Shown here one piece after another: positions 24,153-32,833 of a DNA stretch of 64,000 nt (position 1 is the stretch's first letter; each line of letters begins with the position of its first letter). Position numbers and translations under genes: made by a program. The DNA is from Gemmatimonadaceae bacterium (GTDB lineage Bacteria > Gemmatimonadota > Gemmatimonadetes > Gemmatimonadales > Gemmatimonadaceae). Below the pieces are notes generated by a model, which ran no database searches, was not told where the DNA came from, and saw only the letters and a list, made by a program, of their open reading frames with translations. The stretch spans positions 29,881-93,880 of the forward strand of contig DATNEW010000014.1 of assembly GCA_035606695.1 (NCBI GenBank), given 5' to 3'.

Positions 24153-26321
24153 CTACTTGTAGACCGTCGTCAACGCAATCCGGTGCGCCCCCGGAAGGTC
24201 CTCGAATGCACGACCGGCAACAATCAGCTGTGTTCGTACGGGCAGCAATGCCGACAAGAGCTGAATGAACGGTACGATGAGATAGTTCTCCTCGTCGGTT
24301 AGTTCGCGATCATCCGCCAGAGTAGGAGGGAAGTCAATAATCGCCAGTCCCGGATAATTGCAACCCGCTCGCCCCGAGAGCGACAAGAGGGCGTAGTGGT
24401 ATGCGTTCAGAAAGAAGCACGCGAGTGTTGCTCCAAGCTTCGTTCGCCAATTCGAGTTAGTTACGGTAATCCAAAAATCGCGCTTACGTAGACGGATCGA
24501 CACAGGCCCTTCAGGCCAACGCTCCAGTCCATCCTGGTTGAGGGCATTGAAGTAGGAATTGAATCCCTCTTCGAGCATCGTGGCAGCCCCTTCGAAGTTT
24601 ACATCTCTTGTCTGTGACTCGACCTGAGCTTCCAAGGCCGTCGCTTCAACTTCGATACGATCGATCTCACCATTTAGCGTGTCGCGCTGCGCCAGCGCCT
24701 TTGCGATGGCATCGAGCGTACGTAGCCGCTCGTCGATTCCACCAGCCTCTTGATCGAGCAGGCTGAGATCAGGTGGAAGTACGGCCGCTGCTGCGACCTG
24801 AGTCGGCCGGATGAGGCCTTCGAGAGATCCGATCGTCTCCTCTATCGACGAGACTCTGTCGGCTATCGCCCTTCTACTGGCCTCGTGCCGATCAATCACT
24901 TCGCTGAGTTCCTTACGTTCGACACTCAACTGATCAGCCTCGAAAGCGAGACGTCGTGATCCTAGGACTGGATCGGCAGCGGTGTGGTCGTGCGGCTGTA
25001 GACAGAGGTAGCAGCTATGGGCTGACCCTCGTGACTGAGTGACGGCCTGATCACAGACTGGACAGTGCGTCACTTTCAACTCGGCCAGCACCACTCCTGC
25101 CTCTTGCGCCCGCTGTAATCGTTCATGCTCGCGCGAGATGGACTCGCGATACTCTTCCAATTCCTTGACGCGAGTGTTGGTCCGTGCGAGTTCATCTTGG
25201 AGGCTCTGCCGCCGGGCGCGCGCATCCGCGAGCGCTTGACCATGTTCTTCGAGGAGACTTTGGACTCGAAGACGCTGCTCGCTCTGCGCGTTACTCGCTA
25301 CGTCCGCCAGTTGCCGAAGAGTCGCCAATCGCCGTTCGCTGACCGTCTGACGCTCTTGCAGAAGCCTCGTCCTGGCCGAGTTCACGGAATCCGCGGTGAC
25401 GGCTACGGAGAACTCGGCAAATCGCCCGATTTCATTCGTAACTTGGTGAAGCAGTTCCATGTACGATTCCTTGCGGGCGCGCAGCATCTGAACGCTCTTG
25501 CGCTTCGCCACGAGGTCGCCGTACTCAACCGAGAACAGCGCTTCGGCGAGTCCAAGGAACTGCATTAAGGCCGCATGCTGCTCACCTTCGAACTGCTTGT
25601 CAGCAAGATCGCTCCAGAAGCGTTCCTCGCGGTATGCATGCCGAAACAGCGATCGCCACGATAGTACTGGCCATGCCCGTGGCGCGAATGGGTCGCCCCT
25701 TGGGTAGTGAACGACTGGAATGCCGAGGAGCTGTAGGAGGTGGGCGCCGAATTGGTCCGTGGTCATCGCTTCGCCGTCGACAAACACCTTTCCCTTCATG
25801 CCCACCTCTTTCCAACGCCGTTCCACAATCAGCACCTGATCGGCCGGCCCAACATCTGTGCCCGGCGGCGCGTCGGCGTCGTCAGGCGGCGCCTCGAGTG
25901 AACTGGCTTGGGGTGCGGTCCCGTCAGGGGCCGATGCACCGGTCCTGGTGGCTTCCGGCGTAGGTGGCACGCCGCAGATTCTGATAGTGACGCGTGCGCT
26001 CCGGTACTTCTCGGCGAGTTCGGAACTCAAGGTGATTTCGGGAGGATCGCCATCACCGAGGACGAAATCGATGAAGCGAATCCACTTGGACTTGCCAGCA
26101 TTTGGAGGGCCCGCGAGCAAATTGACGCCGACTTGAAAGGCTAGTTCCTCTGGGTCGCCCTGTTCGGGAACTCGCTGAACACTCTCGATGATGAGGGTGC
26201 GCGAAGGCTTCGGTGTGGCTGATGTTGGCTTGTGCCCAGCCGATGGCTCGGTGGCGATGGGAACGTGAACATCGCCGAGGTCTAGCGGCATCTGCCGAGG
26301 CGTATCGTCGCGAGGGGTCAT
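24153..26321 (-). CDS. ABC-3C SMC-like ATPase
   Basis: ATPase of 722 residues, third gene of an ABC-three-component operon. Walker A is GPPNAGKSK (71-79), after a typical N-terminal strand (RTLIIESVQRVP). A Pro/Ala/Asp-rich insertion covers about 117-165. Long coiled coils (about 270-410 and 450-560) flank a zinc-hook-like pair Cys420-x2-Cys423 and Cys437-x2-Cys440. The C-terminal half carries the Walker B-like GLAIIDFPPTLADD. This is the Rad50/SMC-like, DUF3732-type layout. It probably senses DNA ends or phage replication structures and licenses the nuclease partner. The ATG overlaps the stop of the middle component by four bases. Confidence 0.85.
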   Translation of the reverse strand: MTPRDDTPRQMPLDLGDVHVPIATEPSAGHKPTSATPKPSRTLIIESVQRVPEQGDPEELAFQVGVNLLAGPPNAGKSKWIRFIDFVLGDGDPPEITLSSELAEKYRSARVTIRICGVPPTPEATRTGASAPDGTAPQASSLEAPPDDADAPPGTDVGPADQVLIVERRWKEVGMKGKVFVDGEAMTTDQFGAHLLQLLGIPVVHYPRGDPFAPRAWPVLSWRSLFRHAYREERFWSDLADKQFEGEQHAALMQFLGLAEALFSVEYGDLVAKRKSVQMLRARKESYMELLHQVTNEIGRFAEFSVAVTADSVNSARTRLLQERQTVSERRLATLRQLADVASNAQSEQRLRVQSLLEEHGQALADARARRQSLQDELARTNTRVKELEEYRESISREHERLQRAQEAGVVLAELKVTHCPVCDQAVTQSRGSAHSCYLCLQPHDHTAADPVLGSRRLAFEADQLSVERKELSEVIDRHEASRRAIADRVSSIEETIGSLEGLIRPTQVAAAAVLPPDLSLLDQEAGGIDERLRTLDAIAKALAQRDTLNGEIDRIEVEATALEAQVESQTRDVNFEGAATMLEEGFNSYFNALNQDGLERWPEGPVSIRLRKRDFWITVTNSNWRTKLGATLACFFLNAYHYALLSLSGRAGCNYPGLAIIDFPPTLADDRELTDEENYLIVPFIQLLSALLPVRTQLIVAGRAFEDLPGAHRIALTTVYK

Positions 26322-26869
26322 CGGATCGTCTCACCCAGTAGACGCTGGGCCACTTCGCGATCGAACTGCTCGTAGATGAAACGCTTGATCGCATCGCCGG
26401 ATTTGTTGCCGAACACCCTCTTGATATGAGTCATCTGCTCAACGACGCCCGAATGGGCCGGACTCTTTCGCAGTGCGTCGGCACGATCAACGCCCGCCTC
26501 TGTTAGCGTGAACTGGTAGCTCCCGTTGGGCTGCGGTTTGACATCAAGAAGCTCAGCTCCCTCGAGAAGGGCGAGCACATGGTAGTACCGCTTATCCCAC
26601 GGACCGTAGTGATGGCGCACCATTGGGGCTTCGATGCCGACCGTAATCGGCGGAACGGGTTGGCCTCGGGCTCGGCACGCCTCCGCAAAGAACGCCGGAT
26701 AGCGCGCGAAAAAATCGAGCTTCGCAAGTTTCGTCAGGCCATCGATTCGGTTCTTGATGCCGCAGACTCGATGTAGTAGCAGGATGCGAGCAGCGTGGAA
26801 TTCGATAAGATCGTCCGCGAGAAGCGCGCGGCTGGCTGGCAATTGCCGAAGGTTACGGATGGATCTCAC
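26318..26869 (-). CDS. ABC-3C middle component
   Basis: Protein of 183 residues, second gene of the operon. Its N-terminus (LLADDLIEFHAARILLLHRV, then IDGLTKLAKLDFFARYPAFF) and the winged-helix-like part (HYGPWDKRYYHVLALLEGAE, then YQFTLTEAGVDRADAL) match the adaptor family known as ABC-3C middle components, which bridge the ATPase and the effector. There is no catalytic motif. It overlaps both neighbours by four bases (26866-26869 and 26318-26321), so the three proteins are made in fixed ratio. The family call rests on the repeated pattern plus operon position. Confidence 0.78.
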   Translation of the reverse strand: MRSIRNLRQLPASRALLADDLIEFHAARILLLHRVCGIKNRIDGLTKLAKLDFFARYPAFFAEACRARGQPVPPITVGIEAPMVRHHYGPWDKRYYHVLALLEGAELLDVKPQPNGSYQFTLTEAGVDRADALRKSPAHSGVVEQMTHIKRVFGNKSGDAIKRFIYEQFDREVAQRLLGETIR

Positions 26870-28194
26870 GCAGCCGCTCCCGGCCCACCGGCCTCCGCTG
26901 GATGCCCGGAGGAGGGGCGATCATTGCTCGTCAATCGCGTGAACTGATGTCGGCATCGAGCCGTGATGTCGTACATCATACCCAACAGAATCGACATTTG
27001 TGGCTGTACCGGCAGCCCATCACGAAGTTCTCGCAGTGCTTGAATGCACCGGTCATGGAAGGCCGCTGACGTGTCATCGAAGCGGTTCGCATGAAGCGAT
27101 GCAAGCAGCTCGTGGAGGCGAGCTTGTACCTCGGCCTCGACGAGTTCCCGTTCATCGAGGGTGAGGAACTTCGAGTCAAGCATCGCCTTCCGGTACGCAC
27201 GTCGAAGTTCCCACGCGCTTTCGATCTGAGCATCCGGCAGGGCAGCCGCTTCCATTTTCTCGCGGAGACGTTCAGCACCCGCCGCTTGGGACGGATGCTC
27301 GGCTTTTCGGATTTCGGCTCGCATGAAATCGAGCAGAGCGGCGCGCGCCAACTTCTTGCGCAGCGGGTCGGGGTCCCATGGTGCGTCGGCGGCCTCCTTC
27401 GCCTGTGCCAGCAGCTTGAGGTAAAGGTCGTCGCGTTGGTCGATCATTAAGAACCCGCCTTCATTCTCAACGAACTTGTCGAGCGCCCGATAGTTCGAAT
27501 TCACGACCGCGGTTTGTGATTCCCGCACGTCCCAAACCACGCGCCGTACCCATGAGCGAACATCGTTACCCTTGCTGGACAAGAATCGTCGACCGCCCCT
27601 TTCAGCGGATGTTGCGACGGTCGTGACGACATCCTCGATTGCCGAGTGCCCGTCTACACGGTGGTCATGGCGTAGGTGGTATGTGAGAACAACGAGGTCG
27701 GGATGCAGTGGCGTGGATGTGACGACGCGAAAGGTGCACGGCTCGGCGCACCTCTCGTGGGCTAGCGACTTTTCAAGCAAGGATTCCGGGACCAGCTCAT
27801 GCGCCGCGGCGGTGGCGATAGCCTCCGCGTCGGCCGAAGGCTGTGCGCTTTCGCCTTCGTCCCTGCGACTGTCGTCACCATTTCCCGTATCGCCATGACG
27901 TTCGCGGCGACAGACGAGAGCCACCGTCCAGAGTTGCTCCAACTGCTCGTTCTTGACCTGAACGAATTCGACGCTGTCGCTGCCGCTTTGGTGCCAGATG
28001 AGGGTGATGTCGTCTTGGGCTTCGCACCAAACGAACGCCAGGCGGTCATCGGCGAGCATTTCGAGGTAGAACGCGACAGCGACGTGGTCTTGATAGGTAA
28101 AGCCACGCCGCGCTGTCGGGCCACCTTGCTCGCGCGGCCTGAGAACGTGGATTGATGGATGGTTGGACGGCTCAGGGACAACGCCGGAAGTCAT
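26866..28194 (-). CDS. ABC-3C effector with DUF4297-type nuclease
   Basis: Protein of 442 residues, first gene of the operon. The N-terminal DUF4297-like nuclease shows RRGFTYQDHVAVAFYLEML (29-47), CEAQDDITLIW (57-67) and VEFVQVKNEQ (75-84), giving Glu58, Asp61/62 and Gln79-x-Lys81 as likely catalytic residues. A low-complexity insertion (about 94-130) follows, then a helical C-terminal domain that presumably contacts the middle component. In known relatives this nuclease degrades double-stranded DNA once the ATPase signals infection. I chose the ATG at 28194; a TTG at 28251 would add 19 residues and neither has a good ribosome binding site. Confidence 0.8.
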   Translation of the reverse strand: MTSGVVPEPSNHPSIHVLRPREQGGPTARRGFTYQDHVAVAFYLEMLADDRLAFVWCEAQDDITLIWHQSGSDSVEFVQVKNEQLEQLWTVALVCRRERHGDTGNGDDSRRDEGESAQPSADAEAIATAAAHELVPESLLEKSLAHERCAEPCTFRVVTSTPLHPDLVVLTYHLRHDHRVDGHSAIEDVVTTVATSAERGGRRFLSSKGNDVRSWVRRVVWDVRESQTAVVNSNYRALDKFVENEGGFLMIDQRDDLYLKLLAQAKEAADAPWDPDPLRKKLARAALLDFMRAEIRKAEHPSQAAGAERLREKMEAAALPDAQIESAWELRRAYRKAMLDSKFLTLDERELVEAEVQARLHELLASLHANRFDDTSAAFHDRCIQALRELRDGLPVQPQMSILLGMMYDITARCRHQFTRLTSNDRPSSGHPAEAGGPGAAA

Positions 28195-28350
28195 TCCTGT
28201 CGAGTGAAGGTCCGGGATGGCAAGCAGGCTCTGCGCCAACGATATCCCCAACTGGCTGGTCGCGCGAGGAGCCGCGAGATCCGAAAATGAGGCTCCTCTA
28301 ATGCAACCCTTACCGGCGCCGTCGAGTCGGCGGAGCCGCTGCGTCTCGGA

Positions 28351-28375
28351 ATTGGGGTTTTTTTGGGGTTTTTTT
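28351..28375. repeat. Tandem GGGGTTTTTTT motif at element B right end
   Basis: GGGG-T7-GGGG-T7 directly repeated. It resembles the G4-T5 stretches at 12001-12018 and 13317-13334, at the other ends of the elements. It has four-G runs that could stack, or act as a bent A-tract on the other strand. The role is unknown. Confidence 0.6.
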
Positions 28376-28380
28376 CGCGA

Positions 28381-28404
28381 ACGGCCGCCTCGATGGGCGG
28401 CCGT
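28381..28404 (-). terminator. Hairpin downstream of tRNA-Lys
   Basis: ACGGCCGCC (28381-28389), loop TCGATG, GGCGGCCGT (28396-28404): a perfect 9-base stem 43 bases beyond the tRNA 3' end. On the plus strand it is followed by CGCATTTT. It may terminate tRNA-Lys transcription or the reverse direction; the T tract is better placed for plus-strand transcripts. Confidence 0.4.
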
Positions 28405-28446
28405 CGCATTTTCCGTCGGTCAGCTCTACCAACAACTTACCCCTCA

Positions 28447-28519
<73 letters not shown>

Positions 28520-28620
28520 GAACTACTTGTACGGCCGTAATTTAACACGGAAGCTCCGCCGATTCTGCTAGCGGTCACCGAGCCTTGTGCGGCTTGTTTG
28601 CCCCTAGGCGCCTTGTTTGG

Positions 28621-28653
28621 GCGTGGTGGGTCCCGCCGAAACTCCCACCACGC
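28621..28653. promoter_or_regulatory. 10-base inverted repeat upstream of padR
   Basis: GCGTGGTGGG (28621-28630), 13-base spacer, CCCACCACGC (28644-28653). It lies 40 bases upstream of the predicted -35 box of the padR/permease operon. It could be an activator or repressor site, or a hairpin ending readthrough toward the tRNA. Confidence 0.4.
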
Positions 28654-28692
28654 TCTGGCCGCGCATCACGAACACACCATCGTGACGCGCGC

Positions 28693-28722
28693 TTGACAGT
28701 CGGACCAGGACACCGCACTATA
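28693..28722 (+). promoter_or_regulatory. Sigma-70-like promoter of padR-permease operon
   Basis: TTGACA at 28693-28698, an 18-base spacer and ACTATA at 28717-28722. Transcription would begin around 28730, about ten bases before the GTG start, so the transcript would be nearly leaderless. Confidence 0.5.
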
Positions 28723-28738
28723 CCTCAGCACAAACGGG

Positions 28739-29110
28739 GTGTATGCTGTGGCCACGATACCGGAGAACGTACCGCTCCTCAAGGGCACGCTCGATTTGCT
28801 CATCCTCAAGACGCTGAGCTGGGGCCCGCTCCACGGCTACGCGATCGCCACGTGGCTGGACGAGCGATCCGGCGGCACCGTCGGCGTCGACGATAGCGCG
28901 CTCTATCAATCGCTGCAGCGCATGGAGACGCGCGGCTGGCTCTCGGCGGAATGGGGCGAGACCGATACTGGCCGCCGCGCGCGATTCTACAAACTCACCA
29001 CGGCGGGGCGGCAGCGGCTGCGTTCGGACGCGCAGGTGTTCGAGCGATACGCATCGTCCGTGCTGTCGATCCTCGCGCTTCGCAGCCGCACGAGCCGAAC
29101 GCACGCGTGA
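28739..29110 (+). CDS. PadR-family transcriptional regulator
   Basis: Winged-helix repressor of 123 residues. The N-terminus LLKGTLDLLILKTLSWGPLH is the PadR hallmark, followed by GYAIATWLDE and the recognition and wing parts (DDSALYQSLQRMETRGWL, RRARFYKLTTAGRQRL). It sits seven bases upstream of the permease gene and so almost certainly controls it and itself. The start is a GTG at 28739; a second GTG at 28748 is possible. PadR proteins release DNA on binding small hydrophobic or phenolic ligands; the ligand here is unknown. Confidence 0.9.
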   Translation: MYAVATIPENVPLLKGTLDLLILKTLSWGPLHGYAIATWLDERSGGTVGVDDSALYQSLQRMETRGWLSAEWGETDTGRRARFYKLTTAGRQRLRSDAQVFERYASSVLSILALRSRTSRTHA

Positions 29111-29117
29111 CGCACGG

Positions 29118-31775
29118 ATGACACACCGATATCGTCGGATCTTCGATCTCGGCCTCGGTGGAGGGCAGCGCGCTCGCGCCGAGATGGACCTCGAGATCGA
29201 GGCGCATCTCGCGATGCGCACGGCGGATCTCGTGGGAGCGGGATGGCCGCCCGACGCGGCGCGTGCCGAGGCACTGCGCCGGTTCGGCGACTTCGACCAG
29301 GCGCGGCGAACGCTGCACGCCGGCGCGCAACAACGGGAGCGAGCGATGCGACACCGCGATTGGTGGGGAACGCTGCGAACGGACCTCCGGCTCGCGGCCC
29401 GGCATGCGCGGCGCTCGCCGGGCTACACGACGCTCGTCGTCGCGATGTTCGCGATCGGCGTCGGCGCGACGACGGGCATGTTCACGCTCGTCGATGCCGT
29501 CGCGCTTCGGCCGTTGCCATTTCCATCACCCGACCAGTTGATTCGCATCGACGGGCGCGACTCGTTGCGCCATGCGGCAGGGGTCGTGTCGTCGGCGGAT
29601 TGGCTCGATTGGAAGAAAGCGAGCGCGTTGCAGGTGAGCGCGATCTATTCCTTCAGCGCGAGAGAGACGCTCGTCACCGACGACAGCGCGTTTCGCGTCA
29701 CGGCCGAACGCGTGTCGAGCGACTTCTTCTCCGTGCTGCGCCCGCGCTTTCTCGTCGGCCGCGGATTCGCCGACGCGGACATCGCGAACGGCTCGCCCGA
29801 AGTCGTGATCAGCGAGGGATTGTGGCACGACCTGTTCAACAGCGACCCGGCGCTCACGAAACCGCTTCGTACGCCTCGCGCGACCTACCGCGTCGTCGGT
29901 GTCGTGCCCGCCGAGCAGGAGTTTCCGGCGTTTACCGATGCGTGGTTCGCGGTGCCGATCACCGCGCAGACCGATCCGGCTCGCGTCAACGTCAACTGGC
30001 AGTTGATCGCCAGGCGTCAACCGAATGCGACAGACTCGCTCGTCGCGCGGCAGATCGAGGCGACGATGCGCGGCATTCGCGCCATCGACCCGAGCGCGTC
30101 GTACGATTTTGGCGCAAACATCCAGCCGCTCGCGCAGTACGTGAACGGGGATACTCCAAAGCAGCTCGAGCTGCTGCTGGGCGTCGTCGCATTCGTGCTG
30201 CTCATCGTCTGCGCGAACGTCGCGGCGTTCGGACTGGCGCGATCGTCCGCCCGCCATCGGGAGATGGCGGTTCGATCGGCACTCGGCGCGGGACGCGGCC
30301 GGCTCATGCAACAGCTGCTCGTCGAGCAGTTGTCGATCGCGGTCGTCGGCGGTGTGATCGGTCTCTTCGTGGCATGGCTGACCGTTCGCGGCGTGCTTGG
30401 CGTGTGGAGCGGAGCGGTGACGCACGTGGGCGATGTGCGCTTGGGCGTGACGGTGTTCGTGTTCGCGCTCGTCGTCGCCGCCGCGGCCGGGATACTCGCC
30501 GGTCTCTTGCCGGCGCTGCGCGTCAGCGCGCCGGCGTTGAGCTCCACTATCGGCAGCGGCGGCCGTGCGTTCGCGACCGGTGGACGGCGGCTGTCTGGTG
30601 CAACGCTCGTCGCGTTCGAGGTCGCGCTCGCCGTCGCGCTGCTCACCGGCTCCGGTCTCCTCATTCGAAGCTTTCGCGCGGTGTTGGCGCGCAGTCTCGG
30701 ATTCGACACGAGCGTCGCGACCGTCGAAGCCGCGTTGGGCGGTCCCGCGTACGCGCAGGATACCGTCCGTCGGTACGCGTACTGGGACGCGCTCGTTCGC
30801 TCGTATCGCGCCATTCCCGGCGTCCAAGCGGTGGGCTTGGCACAGTGGATTCCACTCGGCCTGACGGGTATCGGATTCATCGACGTGGCCGATCACCCGG
30901 TGGCCGACGCTGGCGCGGTCTATCGCTCGGTCAACGAGGATTTCTTTCGCGCGCTGCAAATTCCGTTGGTCGCGGGCCGCACGTTCAGCGCGGATGACGC
31001 GATTGGCGGCGAACGCGTCGCGCTCGTCAACAACACGATGGCGCAAAAATACTGGCCGGGTCAGAATCCCATCGGCCGCTTGGTGCGCGCGCGAAGCATG
31101 GAGAAGGGAAAAGGTCCCGGCGGCGAGGCGCCGTGGCTGCGCATCATCGGCGTCGTCGGCGACGTCCGGACCTACGGCCACGAGGCAGACGTACGTGCCG
31201 AGATGTACGTGTTCTTTCGCCAGACGCCGTGGCTGTCATCATCGCTCACCGCACTCGTGCGCGCGTCGCAGCCGCCGTCGCGCATCGAGCTCGAGCTGCG
31301 ACGGCGAGCGCTCGCGGTCGATCGACACGTGGCGGTCGATGTCGGCACGCTCGAACAACGCGCGCACGGCACGCTGGCGTCGCGCGAGCTTTCGTTGTCG
31401 CTGCTAGTCGCGTTCGCGGCGGTCGCGCTCCTGCTTGCGGTGCTCGGGATTTACGGCGTGCTGTCGTACTCGGTCACGCAACGGACGCGCGAGCTGGCGA
31501 TTCGCGCGGCGCTCGGCGCGTCGCGCGCCGACCTCGTGCGCCTCGTGTTCGGCGACGGCATGCGAATCGTGGTCCTCGGCCTCATATGCGGTGTCGGCGC
31601 GGCCATCGCGCTCACGCGTTTCCTCACGTCCATGCTCGTTGACGTGACGCCGCTCGACGCAGTGTCGTTTAGCGGAGCGGTCGCGGTCCTCACGATCACC
31701 GCCGGGCTAGGGATTCTTCTTCCAGCTCGCCGGGCCGCCGGGCTCGATCCGAGGGATGCGATGCAGACTGAGTAA
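29118..31775 (+). CDS. ADOP-family FtsX-like permease 1
   Basis: Permease of 885 residues of the acidobacterial-type duplicated orphan permease (ADOP) family. A cytoplasmic prefix domain (about 15-75, EMDLEIEAHL ... EALRRFGDFD) precedes helix 1 (about 103-125). Then come a MacB-type periplasmic domain, three helices (FtsX), a second helix-periplasmic domain-three helices unit, and the family ending PARRAAGLDPRDAM. There is no ATPase gene beside it, hence orphan. Relatives resemble MacB, which couples ATP hydrolysis to export of peptides, toxins or lipoproteins from the periplasm; the actual substrate is unknown. It is controlled by the adjacent PadR. Confidence 0.9.
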   Translation: MTHRYRRIFDLGLGGGQRARAEMDLEIEAHLAMRTADLVGAGWPPDAARAEALRRFGDFDQARRTLHAGAQQRERAMRHRDWWGTLRTDLRLAARHARRSPGYTTLVVAMFAIGVGATTGMFTLVDAVALRPLPFPSPDQLIRIDGRDSLRHAAGVVSSADWLDWKKASALQVSAIYSFSARETLVTDDSAFRVTAERVSSDFFSVLRPRFLVGRGFADADIANGSPEVVISEGLWHDLFNSDPALTKPLRTPRATYRVVGVVPAEQEFPAFTDAWFAVPITAQTDPARVNVNWQLIARRQPNATDSLVARQIEATMRGIRAIDPSASYDFGANIQPLAQYVNGDTPKQLELLLGVVAFVLLIVCANVAAFGLARSSARHREMAVRSALGAGRGRLMQQLLVEQLSIAVVGGVIGLFVAWLTVRGVLGVWSGAVTHVGDVRLGVTVFVFALVVAAAAGILAGLLPALRVSAPALSSTIGSGGRAFATGGRRLSGATLVAFEVALAVALLTGSGLLIRSFRAVLARSLGFDTSVATVEAALGGPAYAQDTVRRYAYWDALVRSYRAIPGVQAVGLAQWIPLGLTGIGFIDVADHPVADAGAVYRSVNEDFFRALQIPLVAGRTFSADDAIGGERVALVNNTMAQKYWPGQNPIGRLVRARSMEKGKGPGGEAPWLRIIGVVGDVRTYGHEADVRAEMYVFFRQTPWLSSSLTALVRASQPPSRIELELRRRALAVDRHVAVDVGTLEQRAHGTLASRELSLSLLVAFAAVALLLAVLGIYGVLSYSVTQRTRELAIRAALGASRADLVRLVFGDGMRIVVLGLICGVGAAIALTRFLTSMLVDVTPLDAVSFSGAVAVLTITAGLGILLPARRAAGLDPRDAMQTE

Positions 31776-31968
31776 CGAGCAAGCCGTTCGCAGAGCCGAC
31801 ACTCGGTGGGTTCACCGTTTCGGAATGAATCTGACCCACCAAACGACACATGGGCCTACGGACTTCTGAGCGAGCGCGCGGGTTCGCAGTCGACCATGCG
31901 AGTGACTTCGCCACTCATTTCGCCGCGGGCCTCGGAGTCCACCGAAATATCCGAACCCGCGCCCGGAA

Positions 31969-32478
31969 TCACGGTGAAGGATGCCACGGCCAATGAGGGT
32001 GAAGAATAGTAGCGAGATGTGACAGGTAACTTGGCGCGAGCATCGCCGTTGCCGCGACGAGGAATGCCGTCGTGCCGATGAACACTGTGATGAAGCTCGC
32101 AGCATCACCCCGCGACTTGTTCGCGAGGCGGCGATACCCGATGGCGCTGCCGATCACCACGGCAAGGTTTGCCCACCAGCCGAGAACTTGAAGGATCAGG
32201 TCGGGACGTGCCGGCGTCGCGACCCAGTCCGAGAACAGCGCTGATCCAAACGTCGCGAGCAGGTCCCAGAAGATTCCAATCGATGCCCCGATGAAGTAGC
32301 CCCAGCGGCTCTGTCGCAGAGCGAGGACAATGGTGGCGACGTAAAGGGCCGCTTGAGCGACGTGCAGCAAGCGAACCTCGGGCACGAAAACGGCCGAAAC
32401 GGCCAGCGCAAAGATGAAGTAACACGCGCCGCCGACGATCAGGGTCTTTCCGCGATTTTGCGCTGCGAATGAATGCAT
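31969..32478 (-). CDS. Small integral membrane protein
   Basis: Hydrophobic protein of 169 residues with four predicted membrane helices (TLIVGGACYFIFALAV, ALYVATIVLAL, LGWWANLAVVIGSAIGY and FITVFIGTTAFLVAA). I do not recognise the family and see no catalytic motif. It stands alone on the minus strand between the first permease operon and the RidA fragment. The ATG at 32478 gives a short cytoplasmic N-terminus followed by the first helix. Confidence 0.7.
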   Translation of the reverse strand: MHSFAAQNRGKTLIVGGACYFIFALAVSAVFVPEVRLLHVAQAALYVATIVLALRQSRWGYFIGASIGIFWDLLATFGSALFSDWVATPARPDLILQVLGWWANLAVVIGSAIGYRRLANKSRGDAASFITVFIGTTAFLVAATAMLAPSYLSHLATILHPHWPWHPSP

Positions 32479-32557
32479 GACGCCGAAGTCTTGGGACGCC
32501 GCGTGTACGAATGTGACACACCGAGCTACGCTTCGAAGCCGTTGGAGCGATCGTCCG

Positions 32558-32715
32558 TCATTGGTCGATAATCGCCGTCGCTCCCAGCTCGATCGTCCAC
32601 GCTGGGCGCGCGAGTCGCCGGACGACGACCAACGTGCTCGTCGGCGGAGCCGCGGTGTTCATGTATCGGTCACGAATTTCGCGCAATGCGGCAATCTCTG
32701 AATCAATCCAACAGG
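32558..32715 (-). pseudogene. RidA-family C-terminal fragment
   Basis: Read on the minus strand, this short stretch encodes EIAALREIRDRYMNTAAPP, then TSTLVVVRRLARPAWTIELG and a stop at 32558. That is the C-terminal third of a RidA/YjgF protein, whose family ends with a Y-x(5)-P-P-x-S-T motif and a P-x-W-x-I-E-(I/L) strand. Upstream the frame lacks the first two thirds and has no start, so only a remnant is left. RidA proteins remove reactive enamines and imines. The fragment lies between two intact genes and is probably a decaying relic. Confidence 0.55.
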
Positions 32716-32833
32716 ATGCGGTGAAGATCGGACAATTGTGCCGCGCCGTAGAATCGATATCCGTTGTGCGGTCTCACCGCTGCGGGTTTCAAGAGGCCTC
32801 TCGGGCCGAGTCAACGACGGCAGTGACCTCGAT

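Noticed and set aside
28354..28375. Telomere-like repeat indicating a linear end
   Set aside because: Only two GGGGTTTTTTT units are present and the DNA continues normally on both sides; it is better treated as an element-end motif.
13157..28446. CRISPR array or cas genes in the defence island
   Set aside because: No regularly spaced repeats and no Cas-like proteins were seen; the only perfect longer repeat is the pair at 22390 and 22637.
29526..31181. Long minus-strand open frame inside permease 1
   Set aside because: It is the shadow of a GC-rich gene: Arg/Asp/His-rich composition and no start signal, while the plus strand encodes a full ADOP permease.
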